64,000 nucleotides of DNA from Gammaproteobacteria bacterium RIFCSPHIGHO2_12_FULL_63_22 (GTDB lineage Bacteria; Pseudomonadota; Gammaproteobacteria; Xanthomonadales; Xanthomonadaceae), in contig MGYJ01000006.1 in the NCBI GenBank assembly GCA_001801685.1, forward strand, positions 6,256-70,255. Direction: 5' to 3'. This document shows, one piece after another, positions 51,442-60,616 of this stretch. The notes beneath the pieces are model-generated. The model had not been told where the DNA came from. It did not search any database and saw only the letters and a list, made by a program, of their open reading frames with translations. A program made the position numbers and the translations under genes. Each line of letters opens with the position of its first letter. Within the stretch, counting starts at the first letter, position 1.

Positions 51442-52943
51442 TTGACTGCGTCGACGCGCATCGAGTCGCGCCACAGATGGATGACCGCGTAAGCCCGCCA
51501 GGGGCGCCAGCCATCACTTCGCGCGGCCAGAGCCTTGCTGCCGAGTACGCTTCCGTCGTCACTCGCGGCGCGCCGCAACACGAGGTCGTCGGTGGGAAAC
51601 GCATCGGGATGGCCCAGGCCGCGCATCGCGATGTATTGCGCCGTCCACGGGCCGATGCCGGGCAAGGCGACCCAGCGTGCGACGAAATCGTCCAGAGTGT
51701 GCTCGCTGCGAAAATCCACTCGGCCGTCCAGCAATGCGCGGGCCACCGTGCGCACTGTGTCTGCCCGGGCGCGCGTCAGTCCGATGCTTGCCAGATCGGC
51801 GTCTGCCAACTGCGCGGCGGTGGGAAACGAGTATTCAAACCCGGACGCGGCAAGCGCCTCGGGCAGCCGCTGTCCGAATCGCGCCGCCAGCCGCGCGGCA
51901 AGCGTGCGCGCTGCGGCGACGCTGACTTGCTGGCCCAGCACCGCCCGCACCGCGATCTCGAATCCATCCCAGCCGCTGGGCAGGCGCAGGCCCGGGTGGC
52001 GCTTCAGCAAAGGACGCAGGCGCTTCGAGGCGCCAAGCGCAGATGCGATCGCCTGCGGGTCTGCATCCAGGTCGAACATCCGTCGCAAACGGCCAACTAC
52101 CTCGAGTAAGCGCGTCGAGCTGACGCCATGCAGTTCGAGTTTCAATGCATGTTCGTCGCCGGGCCAGGCACTGACTCGCAGCCAGCCGGGAGCCGCTGAG
52201 GGATTCATCGTGTCCGGACCGATGACGCGCGAGTAAGACGATGCGTCGACCGCTTCGACACCGGGCAAGGCGCGCGTCGCGAGGAACGAAAGCATCGACG
52301 CAAAATCATAAGGCGGTCGATAGACCAGGCGCAGCGTGGTCAGGTCATCAGTCGGCGCTATCGGCCGCTTTCGCAAGTCCCGCGGCGGCATCCGGTAGGC
52401 ATCGAGGAAGCTTGCATTGAATCGGCGCAGGCTTCCGAAGCCCGCCGCCAACGCTACGTCGGTAATCGGCAAGCTGGTCTCGGTCAGGAGTTGCTTTGCA
52501 AACAGGAGCCGGCGTGTGCAATGCACGCCGAGTGGCGCCACGCCCAGACGGTCCACGAACAAGCGCCGGAGTTGGCGTTCACCGATGCCGATGCGTCCGG
52601 CCAATGCCGAAAGCGGTTGGTCCGCCAGGGCGCCTTCGTCGATCAACTTCAGCGCGCGTGACACGGCCGCATCACCACGATGCAAGGCGCCGTCGGCCGG
52701 CGACAGTTCGGGCCGGCAGCGCAGGCAAGGACGGAAGCCTGCGGCTTCGGCCGACGCGGCGTTGGCGTAGTAGCGGATGTTTTCGCGCCTGGGCGTGGGT
52801 GCCGGACAGACCGGCCGGCAGTAGATGCCGGTACTGGTAACTGCGGTGAAGAACAGGCCGTCGAAACGGGCATCGCGGCTAAGCCTTGCCTGTTCGCAAA
52901 CGCGCGGGTCGAGGGTGGCGGCGGGAACGGAGGGCGGGGACAT
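51438..52943 (-). CDS. Ada-AlkA fusion: alkylation-responsive regulator and 3-methyladenine glycosylase
   Basis: A 501-residue protein. The Ada zinc domain has Cys42, Cys46 ([11 protein letters not shown]), Cys73 and Cys76 (RPCLRC); in Ada one Cys accepts methyl from phosphotriesters. An AraC-type HTH follows (about 95-190). From about residue 200 the AlkA glycosylase begins, with the helix-hairpin-helix [16 protein letters not shown] and the catalytic Asp pair in FPTDD (452-453). This fusion lets one protein sense methylation damage, control the operon and excise alkylated bases. Ogt is encoded immediately downstream. Confidence 0.9.
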   Translation of the reverse strand: MSPPSVPAATLDPRVCEQARLSRDARFDGLFFTAVTSTGIYCRPVCPAPTPRRENIRYYANAASAEAAGFRPCLRCRPELSPADGALHRGDAAVSRALKLIDEGALADQPLSALAGRIGIGERQLRRLFVDRLGVAPLGVHCTRRLLFAKQLLTETSLPITDVALAAGFGSLRRFNASFLDAYRMPPRDLRKRPIAPTDDLTTLRLVYRPPYDFASMLSFLATRALPGVEAVDASSYSRVIGPDTMNPSAAPGWLRVSAWPGDEHALKLELHGVSSTRLLEVVGRLRRMFDLDADPQAIASALGASKRLRPLLKRHPGLRLPSGWDGFEIAVRAVLGQQVSVAAARTLAARLAARFGQRLPEALAASGFEYSFPTAAQLADADLASIGLTRARADTVRTVARALLDGRVDFRSEHTLDDFVARWVALPGIGPWTAQYIAMRGLGHPDAFPTDDLVLRRAASDDGSVLGSKALAARSDGWRPWRAYAVIHLWRDSMRVDAVK

Positions 52944-53067
52944 GCGATCAGGCTAGCACCGTCGCGGCGCTCGGACTCGCCGGATTCGGACATCAATACC
53001 CGGTGATTGGATTACAGTAGGCGCTGCCAAAGGTCCCGGTCAGGGACGCACCCATCGGAGTGTTGAA

Positions 53068-54480
53068 ATGCATCCCCATCTCGCATCGCTGGCGTTCGTG
53101 GTTGCTGCCATCCTGCCCGGCGCGCTGAACGCCGCGCCCGCCACCTTGCGCGTGGATATTCAGCACGGTGGTGACATCAAGACCGAGCACTATTCGCTCG
53201 AGCGAGTAATGGTCGAAGCCTTGCCGTGGGCCGGTAACCTGGCGCGACCGCTGGACGACAGCAATCGCGGCGCGAATTTTTTCGAGGTGATCGACAGCGC
53301 GTCCGGCAAAGTCCTGTACTCGCGCGGTTACAGCACGATCTTCGCCGAATGGCGCACCACGGACGATGCCAAGGAAACCCAGCGCAGCTTCCAGGAATCC
53401 CTGCGCTTCCCGATGCCGGAAAAGCCCGTGCAGGTGCGCATCTCCACTCGCGACGCTGGAAACAAATTCGTGCCCGTGTGGTCGGTGTCCGTCGACCCCA
53501 GGGCGCTCGACGTCGAGCGCGTGCAATGGCCTGCGCCGGCCAAGCCCATCGCCATCCACAACAGCGGCGATCCGGCAAACAAGGTGGACCTGCTGATCCT
53601 GGGTGATGGCTATGCCGCCGAAGACCTCGCCAAGTTCGAGGCCGATGCGCGCAAGCTAAGCACCTATCTTTTCTCGGTGTCGCCGTTCAAGGAGCGCAAG
53701 GGCGACTTCAACGTCTGGGCCCTGACTGTGCCGGTGCCGGTCTCGGGCGCCAACCGGCCTTCCCTCGACATCCACCGCGCCAGCGCGACCGGCTTGCGTT
53801 ATGACATCTTCGGCAGCGAGCGTTATGCGCTGACGCTGGACAATCGCGCCTTCCGCGACCTCGCGCAGTACGCGCCCTACGACGTGGTGGAGATTGTCTT
53901 CAATGGCAAGACCTATGGCGGTGGTGGAATCTTCGGGCAATTCAGCACCGCAGCGGCCGACAGTGACTGGACCAATTACTTGTTCGTGCACGAATTCGGC
54001 CACCACTTTGCCGCGCTGGCCGATGAGTACTACACCTCGCCCGCGGTCTATGCCCCATCCGACTCGAAGCGCATTGAGCCTTGGGAGCCGAATGTAACCG
54101 CATTGCTCGATCCTTCCGCGCTGAAGTGGAAGGGGCTGATGAGCCCGGCGACGCCGCTTCCCACGCCGTGGCCGAAGGCCGAGTTCGAGGCCTATCAGCG
54201 CGACAACCAGGCGCGGCGGGTGAAATTGCGCAAGGACCGTCGTCCGGAATCGGAAATGAGTGCCTTGTTCACGGCCGAGCAGGCGTACTCGGATGGATTG
54301 TTCGCCAAGCATCCGCAACATTCGGCGATTGGCGCCTTCGAAGGAGCAATGTACGAGTCCACCGGTTATTACCGATCGCAGATGCAGTGCCTGATGTTCA
54401 CCCGCAGCGATGAGTTCTGTCGCGTCTGCCACGACGCCATCGAGGACATCATTGACCTGTACAGCAAATCAAGCCCTTGA
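53068..54480 (+). CDS. Secreted M64 (IgA peptidase-like) metallopeptidase
   Basis: A 470-residue exported protein with a signal peptide ending about LNAAP. A beta N-terminal domain leads to the M64 catalytic domain: VDLLILGDGYAAED, VFNGKTYGGGGI, and LFVHEFGHHFAALADEYY (His308, Glu309, His312 zinc ligands and base). The C-terminus contains paired Cys (CRVCHD), consistent with a disulphide. GGAG is eight bases before the ATG. Substrates of M64 relatives include immunoglobulin hinge regions; its target here is unknown. The 3' end overlaps the convergent AraC gene by 12 bases. Confidence 0.8.
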   Translation: MHPHLASLAFVVAAILPGALNAAPATLRVDIQHGGDIKTEHYSLERVMVEALPWAGNLARPLDDSNRGANFFEVIDSASGKVLYSRGYSTIFAEWRTTDDAKETQRSFQESLRFPMPEKPVQVRISTRDAGNKFVPVWSVSVDPRALDVERVQWPAPAKPIAIHNSGDPANKVDLLILGDGYAAEDLAKFEADARKLSTYLFSVSPFKERKGDFNVWALTVPVPVSGANRPSLDIHRASATGLRYDIFGSERYALTLDNRAFRDLAQYAPYDVVEIVFNGKTYGGGGIFGQFSTAAADSDWTNYLFVHEFGHHFAALADEYYTSPAVYAPSDSKRIEPWEPNVTALLDPSALKWKGLMSPATPLPTPWPKAEFEAYQRDNQARRVKLRKDRRPESEMSALFTAEQAYSDGLFAKHPQHSAIGAFEGAMYESTGYYRSQMQCLMFTRSDEFCRVCHDAIEDIIDLYSKSSP

Positions 54481-55290
54481 CGTCGATTGCTTCCAGTCTC
54501 GCGGTGACTGCCCGCATACGCCACTGAAGGCGCGCGACAGGGCGGCTGCGCTCGAGTAGCCAACCTGTTGCGCGATCCGGTCGAGTCCGGTGCCCTGCAG
54601 CAAGGCGTCCTTGGCGAGCGTGATGCGGAAATTGGCGAGGTAACTTGCGGGTGGAACGCCCACCACCTGCGCGAACACTTCCGCGAAGCGGCTGCGCGAC
54701 ATTCCGGCGACCTCGCAAAGTGATTCCAGCGTCCATTGTTTTGCAGGCGAATCGTGGATCGCGGTTAGCGCCTTGGCCAATTGCGGATGCCCGAGACCCG
54801 CCAGCGGACCGTGCTCGAGTCGCCCGCTGTCCAGCAGGTGCCGCAACACCAGGATCAGCACGACCTCGAACAGGCGATCCACGACGCCCTGGCGTCCGCA
54901 GCGCTGGGTGAATGCCTCGTCGAACAACAATTCCAGCGCCGGTTCGGCGCCCTGCAGTTGGTCGAGTGGCAGCAGCACGAAGCTGGGCAGGGCGAGGGCG
55001 ATCGGGTTGCCGTCGTTTGCGCCGAAGGACAGGTTTGCACAAGCCATGTCGGCGCCGATGTCCGCGTCGGTAATGAATCGGTGCGCCAACGGACGCGGAT
55101 AGAACAGCAAACTCGGTTGCGTCACCTGCACCACTTCGCCGGCATGCCGGACTTCCATCGGGCCGCGCCGGACCAGGTGCAACTGGCCGTGTCCGTTGGG
55201 GGCGAAATCGGTCAGCCCGCACAGCGGCCCGGAATGGAAAAGGCTGGCGCTGACGGAAAAGCGTTGCAGCAGGCTTTGCAGGCGGTCCAT
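54469..55290 (-). CDS. AraC family regulator (cupin_6 sensor)
   Basis: A 273-residue protein. The N-terminal cupin-type sensor includes HSGPLCGLTDFAPNGHGQLH and LLFYPRPLAHRF, typical of the cupin_6 AraC subgroup. The C-terminal HTH pair is complete: WTLESLCEVAGMSRSRFAEVF and LDRIAQQVGYSSAAALSRAF. It is divergent from the carboxymuconolactone decarboxylase gene, separated by 111 bases, and likely controls it. Confidence 0.85.
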   Translation of the reverse strand: MDRLQSLLQRFSVSASLFHSGPLCGLTDFAPNGHGQLHLVRRGPMEVRHAGEVVQVTQPSLLFYPRPLAHRFITDADIGADMACANLSFGANDGNPIALALPSFVLLPLDQLQGAEPALELLFDEAFTQRCGRQGVVDRLFEVVLILVLRHLLDSGRLEHGPLAGLGHPQLAKALTAIHDSPAKQWTLESLCEVAGMSRSRFAEVFAQVVGVPPASYLANFRITLAKDALLQGTGLDRIAQQVGYSSAAALSRAFSGVCGQSPRDWKQSTSRA

Positions 55291-55401
55291 GGCAGATTCG
55301 GACGATTAGGTAATTAAAACGGACTATACGTGACAAAACAGCCGACACAAAGCCCCAAAGTGGCCGTGCGCAATCAGCGCCCACCTTTCAGGAGTTTCGC
55401 C

Positions 55402-55947
55402 ATGTCCCGTCTCGAACTGCACACCGCCACGTCCGCCCCGGCCGCCAGCCAGCCCATCCTGGCCCAGGTCCAGGCCGCATTCGGGGGCACCCCGAACATG
55501 TTCCGCGCTGTTTCGAATTCGCCGGCCGCACTGGCTTCGATGTGGGGCAGTTTCGGCGCCCTGGGCGGCGGTGCACTGCCGGCCAAGCTCGGCGAGCAGA
55601 TCGCTGTGGCCGTGGCCGATCGCAACCAATGCCACTACTGTCTCGCCGCGCACACCGCGTTGGGCCGCAAGGCTGGCGCCAGCGCCGAGGAAATGTCCGA
55701 AGCCCAGGCCGGCCGCAGCAACGACAGCCAGACCGCGACCGTGCTCGCCTTCGCGGTGAAGCTGGTGGAGGAACGCGGGAACGTCGGTGCCGCCGACATC
55801 GCATCGCTTCGCAACGTCGGCCTCAGCGATGAAGCCATTGTTGAAATCGTCGCGCACGTCGCGCTGAACCTGTTCACCAACTACGTCAACATCGCCTTCG
55901 ATACGCCGGTTGATTTTCCGTCGGTGAAGTTCCGCAAGGCTGCCTGA
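55402..55947 (+). CDS. Carboxymuconolactone decarboxylase family protein (AhpD-like)
   Basis: A 181-residue all-helical protein. The active-site CxxC with histidine is in QCHYCLAAHTALG, preceded by LGEQIAVAVADRN, which is the typical peroxidase/decarboxylase-like motif. VAHVALNLFTNYVNIAFDT closes the fold. Likely a peroxidase or alkylhydroperoxidase-like reductase. CAGGAG precedes ATG 55402. Regulation by the divergent AraC gene is probable. Confidence 0.85.
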   Translation: MSRLELHTATSAPAASQPILAQVQAAFGGTPNMFRAVSNSPAALASMWGSFGALGGGALPAKLGEQIAVAVADRNQCHYCLAAHTALGRKAGASAEEMSEAQAGRSNDSQTATVLAFAVKLVEERGNVGAADIASLRNVGLSDEAIVEIVAHVALNLFTNYVNIAFDTPVDFPSVKFRKAA

Positions 55948-55995
55948 CGCTTTTGCCGGCGCCCGTCTGCTCACATGCAGGCGGGCGACCGATGC

Positions 55996-56448
55996 CTAGC
56001 GCGCCTTCCACGGCTGCAGCACCAGCAGCACGCCACCGATGATCAGCAACGCGCCCAGGATCCGCAGCATGTCTACCGGTTTGGGCGCTTGCAGCACGCC
56101 GAAATGATCGAGCGCCAGTGACGCAGCCATCTGGCCCAACACCACCAGTGCCACCAGCGACGAGGCGCCGATGCGCGGAATGGCCAGCGTGGCAACGACG
56201 ACGAAAGCCGCGCCGAACAAACCACCGAGCCAGATCCAGGCCGGCAAGCGCGCCACGGTATCGAGGCTGGGCAGGGCCTGTCGCGTCACCAGCAGCACCA
56301 TCGCCAGCGCAATCGTGCCGACCAGGAACGAGCAGGCCGAAGCGAACAAGCCGCCTGTCGTGCCATGGGCGAGCCGGGCATTGATCAGCGCCTGCAGCGG
56401 CAACAGGGCACCCGCCAACAGGGCGAGCGCGGCGTATATCCAGTTCAT
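55996..56448 (-). CDS. YdcZ/DUF606-type membrane transporter homologue
   Basis: A 150-residue protein with five membrane helices. The pattern MNWIYAALALLAGALLPLQALINARLA, GGLFASACSFLVGTIAL and GASSLVALVVLGQMAASLALDHFG matches the DUF606 half of the drug/metabolite transporter superfamily. Such half-size proteins work as dimers. Substrate unknown. Confidence 0.8.
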   Translation of the reverse strand: MNWIYAALALLAGALLPLQALINARLAHGTTGGLFASACSFLVGTIALAMVLLVTRQALPSLDTVARLPAWIWLGGLFGAAFVVVATLAIPRIGASSLVALVVLGQMAASLALDHFGVLQAPKPVDMLRILGALLIIGGVLLVLQPWKAR

Positions 56449-56550
56449 TCCAGTCCTTTCATCCGGGTACCGGCAAAGCTTAAGTTAAAATGCGCGACGT
56501 GAATTGTTGATTCTCGCCCGATACACTGAGGTTCTCGAACGGGAGCTCGC

Positions 56551-57639
56551 ATGGCCGCTGACGAATCCAATCCCGGCTGGTTCCTGCACAGCCAGGGCCG
56601 ACGCTTCGGCCCGCTGTCCGACGACGAGATGCGCGGCTACTTCCGCGCCGGCATGGTGCGCATGGGTGACATGATCACCGTGCCCGGCCAGGCCGTGATG
56701 CAAGCCGCGGCCGATGTCGCGCAACAATTGAACGAAGCGCCACCGAAACCGGCGCCGGTCAACGCAGTGCCGATCGCGCCTACGATCATCATCACCAGTG
56801 GCGCGCCGCCGGAAATTGCGCCTGCCAACCCCGGCGCCGGCACGCCAGGCATGCCGACCTTCCCGATGTTCGATTTTCCACCGTCTGCGCCGCCACCGCG
56901 CAACAACTGGCTGGTGCCGGTGGTCGGCCTGGTCGTGTTGGTGGCAATGATGTTCTTCGGGCTGATGTACCTGCGGAAGTTCCAGGGGACGCGTCCGGTG
57001 TCTTCGCAAGTTGCTTCGGAAGCGGCCGTTGATCCGGGCGCGCCGGTTTTCGTGCCTGGCACGTCGACCTCGGGCGCGGACGAGGGCCTGCCACCCGATG
57101 CCTATGCTCCTGCGCAACCAGCCGGCGATGCGACAAGCCGCGAGTGGTTCGAAAAAGCCGACAAGCTGTCACGTGAGTGGGATTGGCCTGGGCTGGCAAC
57201 CCTTGCCCAGCAGTGGTCAGTCGCAGAGCCGCAACGCAACGAACCCTGGTTGTTCCTCGGCTCGGCAAACGCGAGGCTGGGCAAGAACGCCGAGGCGATT
57301 GCCGCGCTCGATCCCGTGCTCAAGCGCGATCCGACGCATGTGGTGGCGCGCACCTTGCTTGCCGACGTCTACCTGCAAGATGGGCAACACCAGAACGCGG
57401 TGACGATACTTCGCGACCTGCTGCGCGCCGACCCCAATAACTCGGTGATGTGGAACAACCTCGGCAATGCATTGATCGCAATGAACCAGTACGACGAGTC
57501 CGTGACGGCGCTCGAAACTGCCGTGCGCATCGACCCAAAAAACCGGCAGGCCTGGGCCAACCTCGGCACCGTCTACCAGAAGGGCGGATATCCTGATCGC
57601 GCTGCAGCCGCTTTCGCCAATGCCGGGACGTCACCCTGA
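56551..57639 (+). CDS. Membrane protein with GYF-like and TPR domains
   Basis: A 362-residue protein. N-terminal residues 8-55 resemble a GYF_2 domain (GWFLHSQGRRFGPLSDDEMR, GYFRAGMVRMGDMI). A proline-rich linker, one membrane helix (about 130-150), a Pro/Ser-rich linker and four TPR-like helix pairs follow (from about 195: WLFLGSANARLGKNAEAIAA, ARTLLADVYLQDGQHQNAVT, MWNNLGNALIAMNQYDESVT, AWANLGTVYQKGGYPDRAA). The TPR side should be outside the cytoplasm, so it probably links a cytoplasmic partner to an envelope complex. GGGAG precedes the ATG. Confidence 0.7.
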   Translation: MAADESNPGWFLHSQGRRFGPLSDDEMRGYFRAGMVRMGDMITVPGQAVMQAAADVAQQLNEAPPKPAPVNAVPIAPTIIITSGAPPEIAPANPGAGTPGMPTFPMFDFPPSAPPPRNNWLVPVVGLVVLVAMMFFGLMYLRKFQGTRPVSSQVASEAAVDPGAPVFVPGTSTSGADEGLPPDAYAPAQPAGDATSREWFEKADKLSREWDWPGLATLAQQWSVAEPQRNEPWLFLGSANARLGKNAEAIAALDPVLKRDPTHVVARTLLADVYLQDGQHQNAVTILRDLLRADPNNSVMWNNLGNALIAMNQYDESVTALETAVRIDPKNRQAWANLGTVYQKGGYPDRAAAAFANAGTSP

Positions 57640-57646
57640 ATTCGCC

Positions 57647-58288
57647 CTACGGCAACTCTCGAGTTGAATGCGGATCGATCGAGTAAGGATGCACCCCGGC
57701 GTTGAATCCTTCCTGTGCTTCCACGCGCGCGATCCACGCCCTGACCTTGGGAAACGCTTCGAGCGACAGTCCGGCTTCTTCGGCGCGACTGCAGTAGCCA
57801 AAAATGGACATGTCCGCAATCGTGTAGTCGTCGCCGGCGATGAATGGCCTCGATGACAGTTCGCTCTCCAGGATCGCAAGACTGCGTAGTCCGGCAGCGC
57901 GCTTGGCCGCGACAAGATCGGGGCTGCGCCGCGACAGCTTGCCGGTAAGAGTCCAGTGGCGCAGCGCGCCAATAACGGACTCGATGTTTTCCTGCTCGAA
58001 GTGCAGCCACTGATGCACCCTGGCGCGGTCGAAGCGGTCCGTTGGCAGGTATCGGGATCCGTCGGCCAGGAAGGCGAGGATGGCATTTGATTCGGCCAGG
58101 GTCCGGCCGTCGTCCAGCTCGATCGCGGGTACCTTGCCGGTCGGATTGATGCGTCTGAACGCCTCCGACTGACCCTCGCCCTCGAAGATGCTCACCTGCA
58201 CCGTACGGTGGGGCAAGCCAAGATGGTTCAGCAAAAGCCGTATTTTCCAGGCGTTTTGCGAGGGTAGGTAGTCGTAAAGTGTAAGCAT
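57647..58288 (-). CDS. Glutathione S-transferase
   Basis: A 213-residue protein. The thioredoxin-like N-terminal domain (LYDYLPSQNAWKIRLLLNHL, then FRRINPTGKVPAIELDDGRT and the ESNAIL glutathione motif) and the helical C-terminal half are clear. The catalytic residue near the N-terminus is probably Ser10 or Tyr5. It matches soluble bacterial GSTs in size. It lies alone, antisense to the end of the GYF/TPR gene. Confidence 0.85.
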   Translation of the reverse strand: MLTLYDYLPSQNAWKIRLLLNHLGLPHRTVQVSIFEGEGQSEAFRRINPTGKVPAIELDDGRTLAESNAILAFLADGSRYLPTDRFDRARVHQWLHFEQENIESVIGALRHWTLTGKLSRRSPDLVAAKRAAGLRSLAILESELSSRPFIAGDDYTIADMSIFGYCSRAEEAGLSLEAFPKVRAWIARVEAQEGFNAGVHPYSIDPHSTRELP

Positions 58289-58421
58289 CGTCGGGTTCCG
58301 GCATGAACGAGCCCAGTTTCATGAACCCCAGCTGTGACCGCTATCCGCTTCTTGCGAAATACTCTTTTTCTGTAACGGCGCTCTAACTGACAAGACCTGG
58401 GGCCGGGGCTAGATTGCCTCC
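58289..58421 (+). promoter_or_regulatory. Leader region with promoter for a short transcript
   Basis: The 315 bases between the GST gene and the histidine kinase gene hold no protein gene. They contain CTGACA (58387-58392), a 17-base spacer and TAGATT (58410-58415), which is a good sigma-70 promoter pointing right, with a start at about A58422. Confidence 0.55.
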
Positions 58422-58498
58422 ATCCCAGCCGAGTTGTCAGGGCGAAGCTGGGTTGACATGGTTGCCAGCCTCCGGAATCCGGGGGCTGGCTTTTTTTT
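58422..58498 (+). ncRNA. Candidate ~77-nt small RNA or attenuated leader
   Basis: From the predicted start near 58422 the transcript can form one hairpin CCCAGC / GCTGGG (58424-58429, 58447-58452) with a 17-base loop. A strong terminator follows: a 12-base stem 58464-58475 / 58479-58490 with loop AAT and one T-G pair, then eight T (58491-58498). No plus-strand gene precedes it, so the terminator needs its own transcript. It could be an independent small RNA, or a leader whose terminator controls the kinase gene at 58604. Confidence 0.5.
58464..58498 (+). terminator. Strong rho-independent terminator without upstream gene
   Basis: Stem GCCAGCCTCCGG / CCGGGGGCTGGC (58464-58475, 58479-58490) and T8. 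Nearest upstream plus-strand CDS ends at 57639, 0.8 kb away with the minus-strand GST gene in between. Confidence 0.9.
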
Positions 58499-58603
58499 GG
58501 GCCGATGCCGGGCATCCCGGGAGCCGGCTGGACCATAATCAGGTTTCCGCCAAGCGCTGGCGGCCGGGCCGACCAGGGTCCATTCCGGGAGATTGCCCCG
58601 CGC

Positions 58604-60616
58604 ATGACCACGCGACTTCGTTTGTCCCAATTGCTGCTGGCCAGTCACATGGGCCTGGTGCTGCTCTTCGTCGTGCTGCTGCTTGCCACGGGCATCGGCA
58701 CCATCCGATCGGCCGTGGTCGCCCAGGCGCGCGCTGAATCCGAGCGCGCCGTGTCCGAAGCGCGCCGCCGCCTTCAGGAATGGCACCGCGAACTGATCGT
58801 CGGCGCCGACCTGCTGGCCGAGCAACCGACCCTGCGCTTCTACCTGCAGCGCGGCCAGCTGACCAAGGCGCGCACGCTGGTCAAGGACTTCCACGGCACC
58901 AGCGACATCGAATACATCCGCGTGCAGGCCGGCGGCCGAACCATCGCCGAATACGGTTCGCCGCCGCCCCACTTCTCCGCCGGACTCGGTTTTGACAACA
59001 AGCAAATGGCCTGGCGGGTGGTGCAACGGGAAATCCGTTCGATGCCCGGCTCGTCGGTGGTGGTTGCCGAACGCCTGGGCACGCGGCTCGATACCCTGCC
59101 CGAAACGGAAACCGACCTGATCGCCCTCGACCTTCAGCCCCTGGTACCCGTGGTGGTCGGCACGCCCGACCCCTGGAAGAACGCGCTGCGCCAGGTAACG
59201 CTGACCGGCGAACCGGAAACCTTCGAACGCATCGGTGGCAGCGCTGTGACGCGCATTGCCAACATCCGCGGTGACCTGGGCCGGCCCGGCGCCTTGCTGA
59301 GTGCGCGCGTCGCGCCCAACTGGGTCAACAAGCGAATCCTCGAGTGGTTTGGCTCATTCGGACTGACCAGCCTCGCCGCCAGCTTGCTCGCACTGGGCCT
59401 GGCGGTGCTGGTAGCAGGCCGCATCGCCAAGCCTTTCGACGAGCTGGCGCGCAATGCCGAGCGACTCGGCAGGGGCGACCTGCAGACACCCGTACCCGCG
59501 CCCGTCACGTTCCTGGCCGAACCCATTGCGCTGGCCTCCAGCCTTGAACAGATGCGCCAGCGCGTCGCCACGCTCACCGCCACCGAGCGCACGCAGCGCC
59601 AGGAACTCGACGCCGTGCTCGATGGCGTGGACGAGGGCATCGTCGGCGTGGATGCCGGGCACGACATCCATTACGCGAACCGGCAATTCCTGGCCCTGGT
59701 CGGGCGCAGCCGCGAGGACGTGATCGGGCAGCGGCCCGAGGACTTGCTGGTCCCGGTGCTGCCTGCGAGCGAGGATTCGATTCCACCGGCCGTCGGCGTG
59801 CCGACGCTGGAGCGTTGCGTCGCCGCCGATTCCCGGCGCCCGCTGACCGTGCGCCGGCTTGCAGCCAGCGACGACCGCCAGGTACTGGTGGTGCGCGAGG
59901 AGAACGCCATCGAGGCCGCGCGCGCGATGCGCGACCACATCCTGGCCAACCTGTCGCACGAATTCCAGACGCCGTTGTCGGCGCAGATCGCATCGATCGA
60001 ACTATTGCGCGACCACCTGGGCAATAGTGGCGATTCGATCGCGATCGGGCTGGCCGACGCCCAGTACCGCGGCTCGATGCGGCTTTCGCAACTGGTGGAC
60101 AACCTGCTCGACAGCGTGCGTATCGAAAGCGGAGAGATGCGGCTGCGCAGGCAACCGGTGGATCTGGCGGAAGTGGTGGCGGAGGCGATCGAACTGATGA
60201 AACCTTTGACCGATCAACGCGACCAGCGCGTGGTTGCTGAACTGTCTGAAGGGACGATGTTGGTCGGCGATTCGCCGCGATTGTTCTCGGTGATGGTCAA
60301 CCTGCTGGCCAACGCCAACAAGTTTGCGCCCGACCAGACCAGCATCTGGGTGCAAATGGAATGGTCGCCGGACACCGTCACCGTGTGGGTGGAAGACGAA
60401 GGCCCTGGCCTGTCGTCGCTGGGCGGCACGGACGACTTGTTCGCGCCATTCCGGCGCTCGCCGCACGAAGAACCCAGCCAGCGTGGCTCTGGCCTCGGGC
60501 TGGCGATCGTGCACGCCATCGTTACCGCGCATGGCGGTGAAGTGAAAGTGGCGCGACCGGTGCATCGCGAGGGTGCGCGTATCGGAATCGTATTGCCCGT
60601 CGAAGGAAGCGCATGA
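58604..60616 (+). CDS. Sensor histidine kinase
   Basis: A 670-residue protein. It has an N-terminal membrane helix, a periplasmic sensor (about residues 40-245), a second helix (about 255-275), a HAMP domain (GRIAKPFDELARNAERLGRG), a PAS-like domain (about 340-400), HisKA with the phosphate-accepting His452 (NLSHEFQTPLS) and a HATPase domain with LLANANKFAP, EDEGPGL and GSGLGLAIVHAIV. The HisKA motif has Q where R/K is usual. The 4-base ATGA overlap with the OmpR-type regulator shows a conventional two-gene operon. The signal is unknown. Confidence 0.9.
   Translation: MTTRLRLSQLLLASHMGLVLLFVVLLLATGIGTIRSAVVAQARAESERAVSEARRRLQEWHRELIVGADLLAEQPTLRFYLQRGQLTKARTLVKDFHGTSDIEYIRVQAGGRTIAEYGSPPPHFSAGLGFDNKQMAWRVVQREIRSMPGSSVVVAERLGTRLDTLPETETDLIALDLQPLVPVVVGTPDPWKNALRQVTLTGEPETFERIGGSAVTRIANIRGDLGRPGALLSARVAPNWVNKRILEWFGSFGLTSLAASLLALGLAVLVAGRIAKPFDELARNAERLGRGDLQTPVPAPVTFLAEPIALASSLEQMRQRVATLTATERTQRQELDAVLDGVDEGIVGVDAGHDIHYANRQFLALVGRSREDVIGQRPEDLLVPVLPASEDSIPPAVGVPTLERCVAADSRRPLTVRRLAASDDRQVLVVREENAIEAARAMRDHILANLSHEFQTPLSAQIASIELLRDHLGNSGDSIAIGLADAQYRGSMRLSQLVDNLLDSVRIESGEMRLRRQPVDLAEVVAEAIELMKPLTDQRDQRVVAELSEGTMLVGDSPRLFSVMVNLLANANKFAPDQTSIWVQMEWSPDTVTVWVEDEGPGLSSLGGTDDLFAPFRRSPHEEPSQRGSGLGLAIVHAIVTAHGGEVKVARPVHREGARIGIVLPVEGSA

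Noticed and set aside
55960-55987. Hairpin CGCCCGTCTGC / GCAGGCGGGCG between convergent genes
   Set aside because: The stem is good but has no T-run on either side, so I did not call it a terminator.
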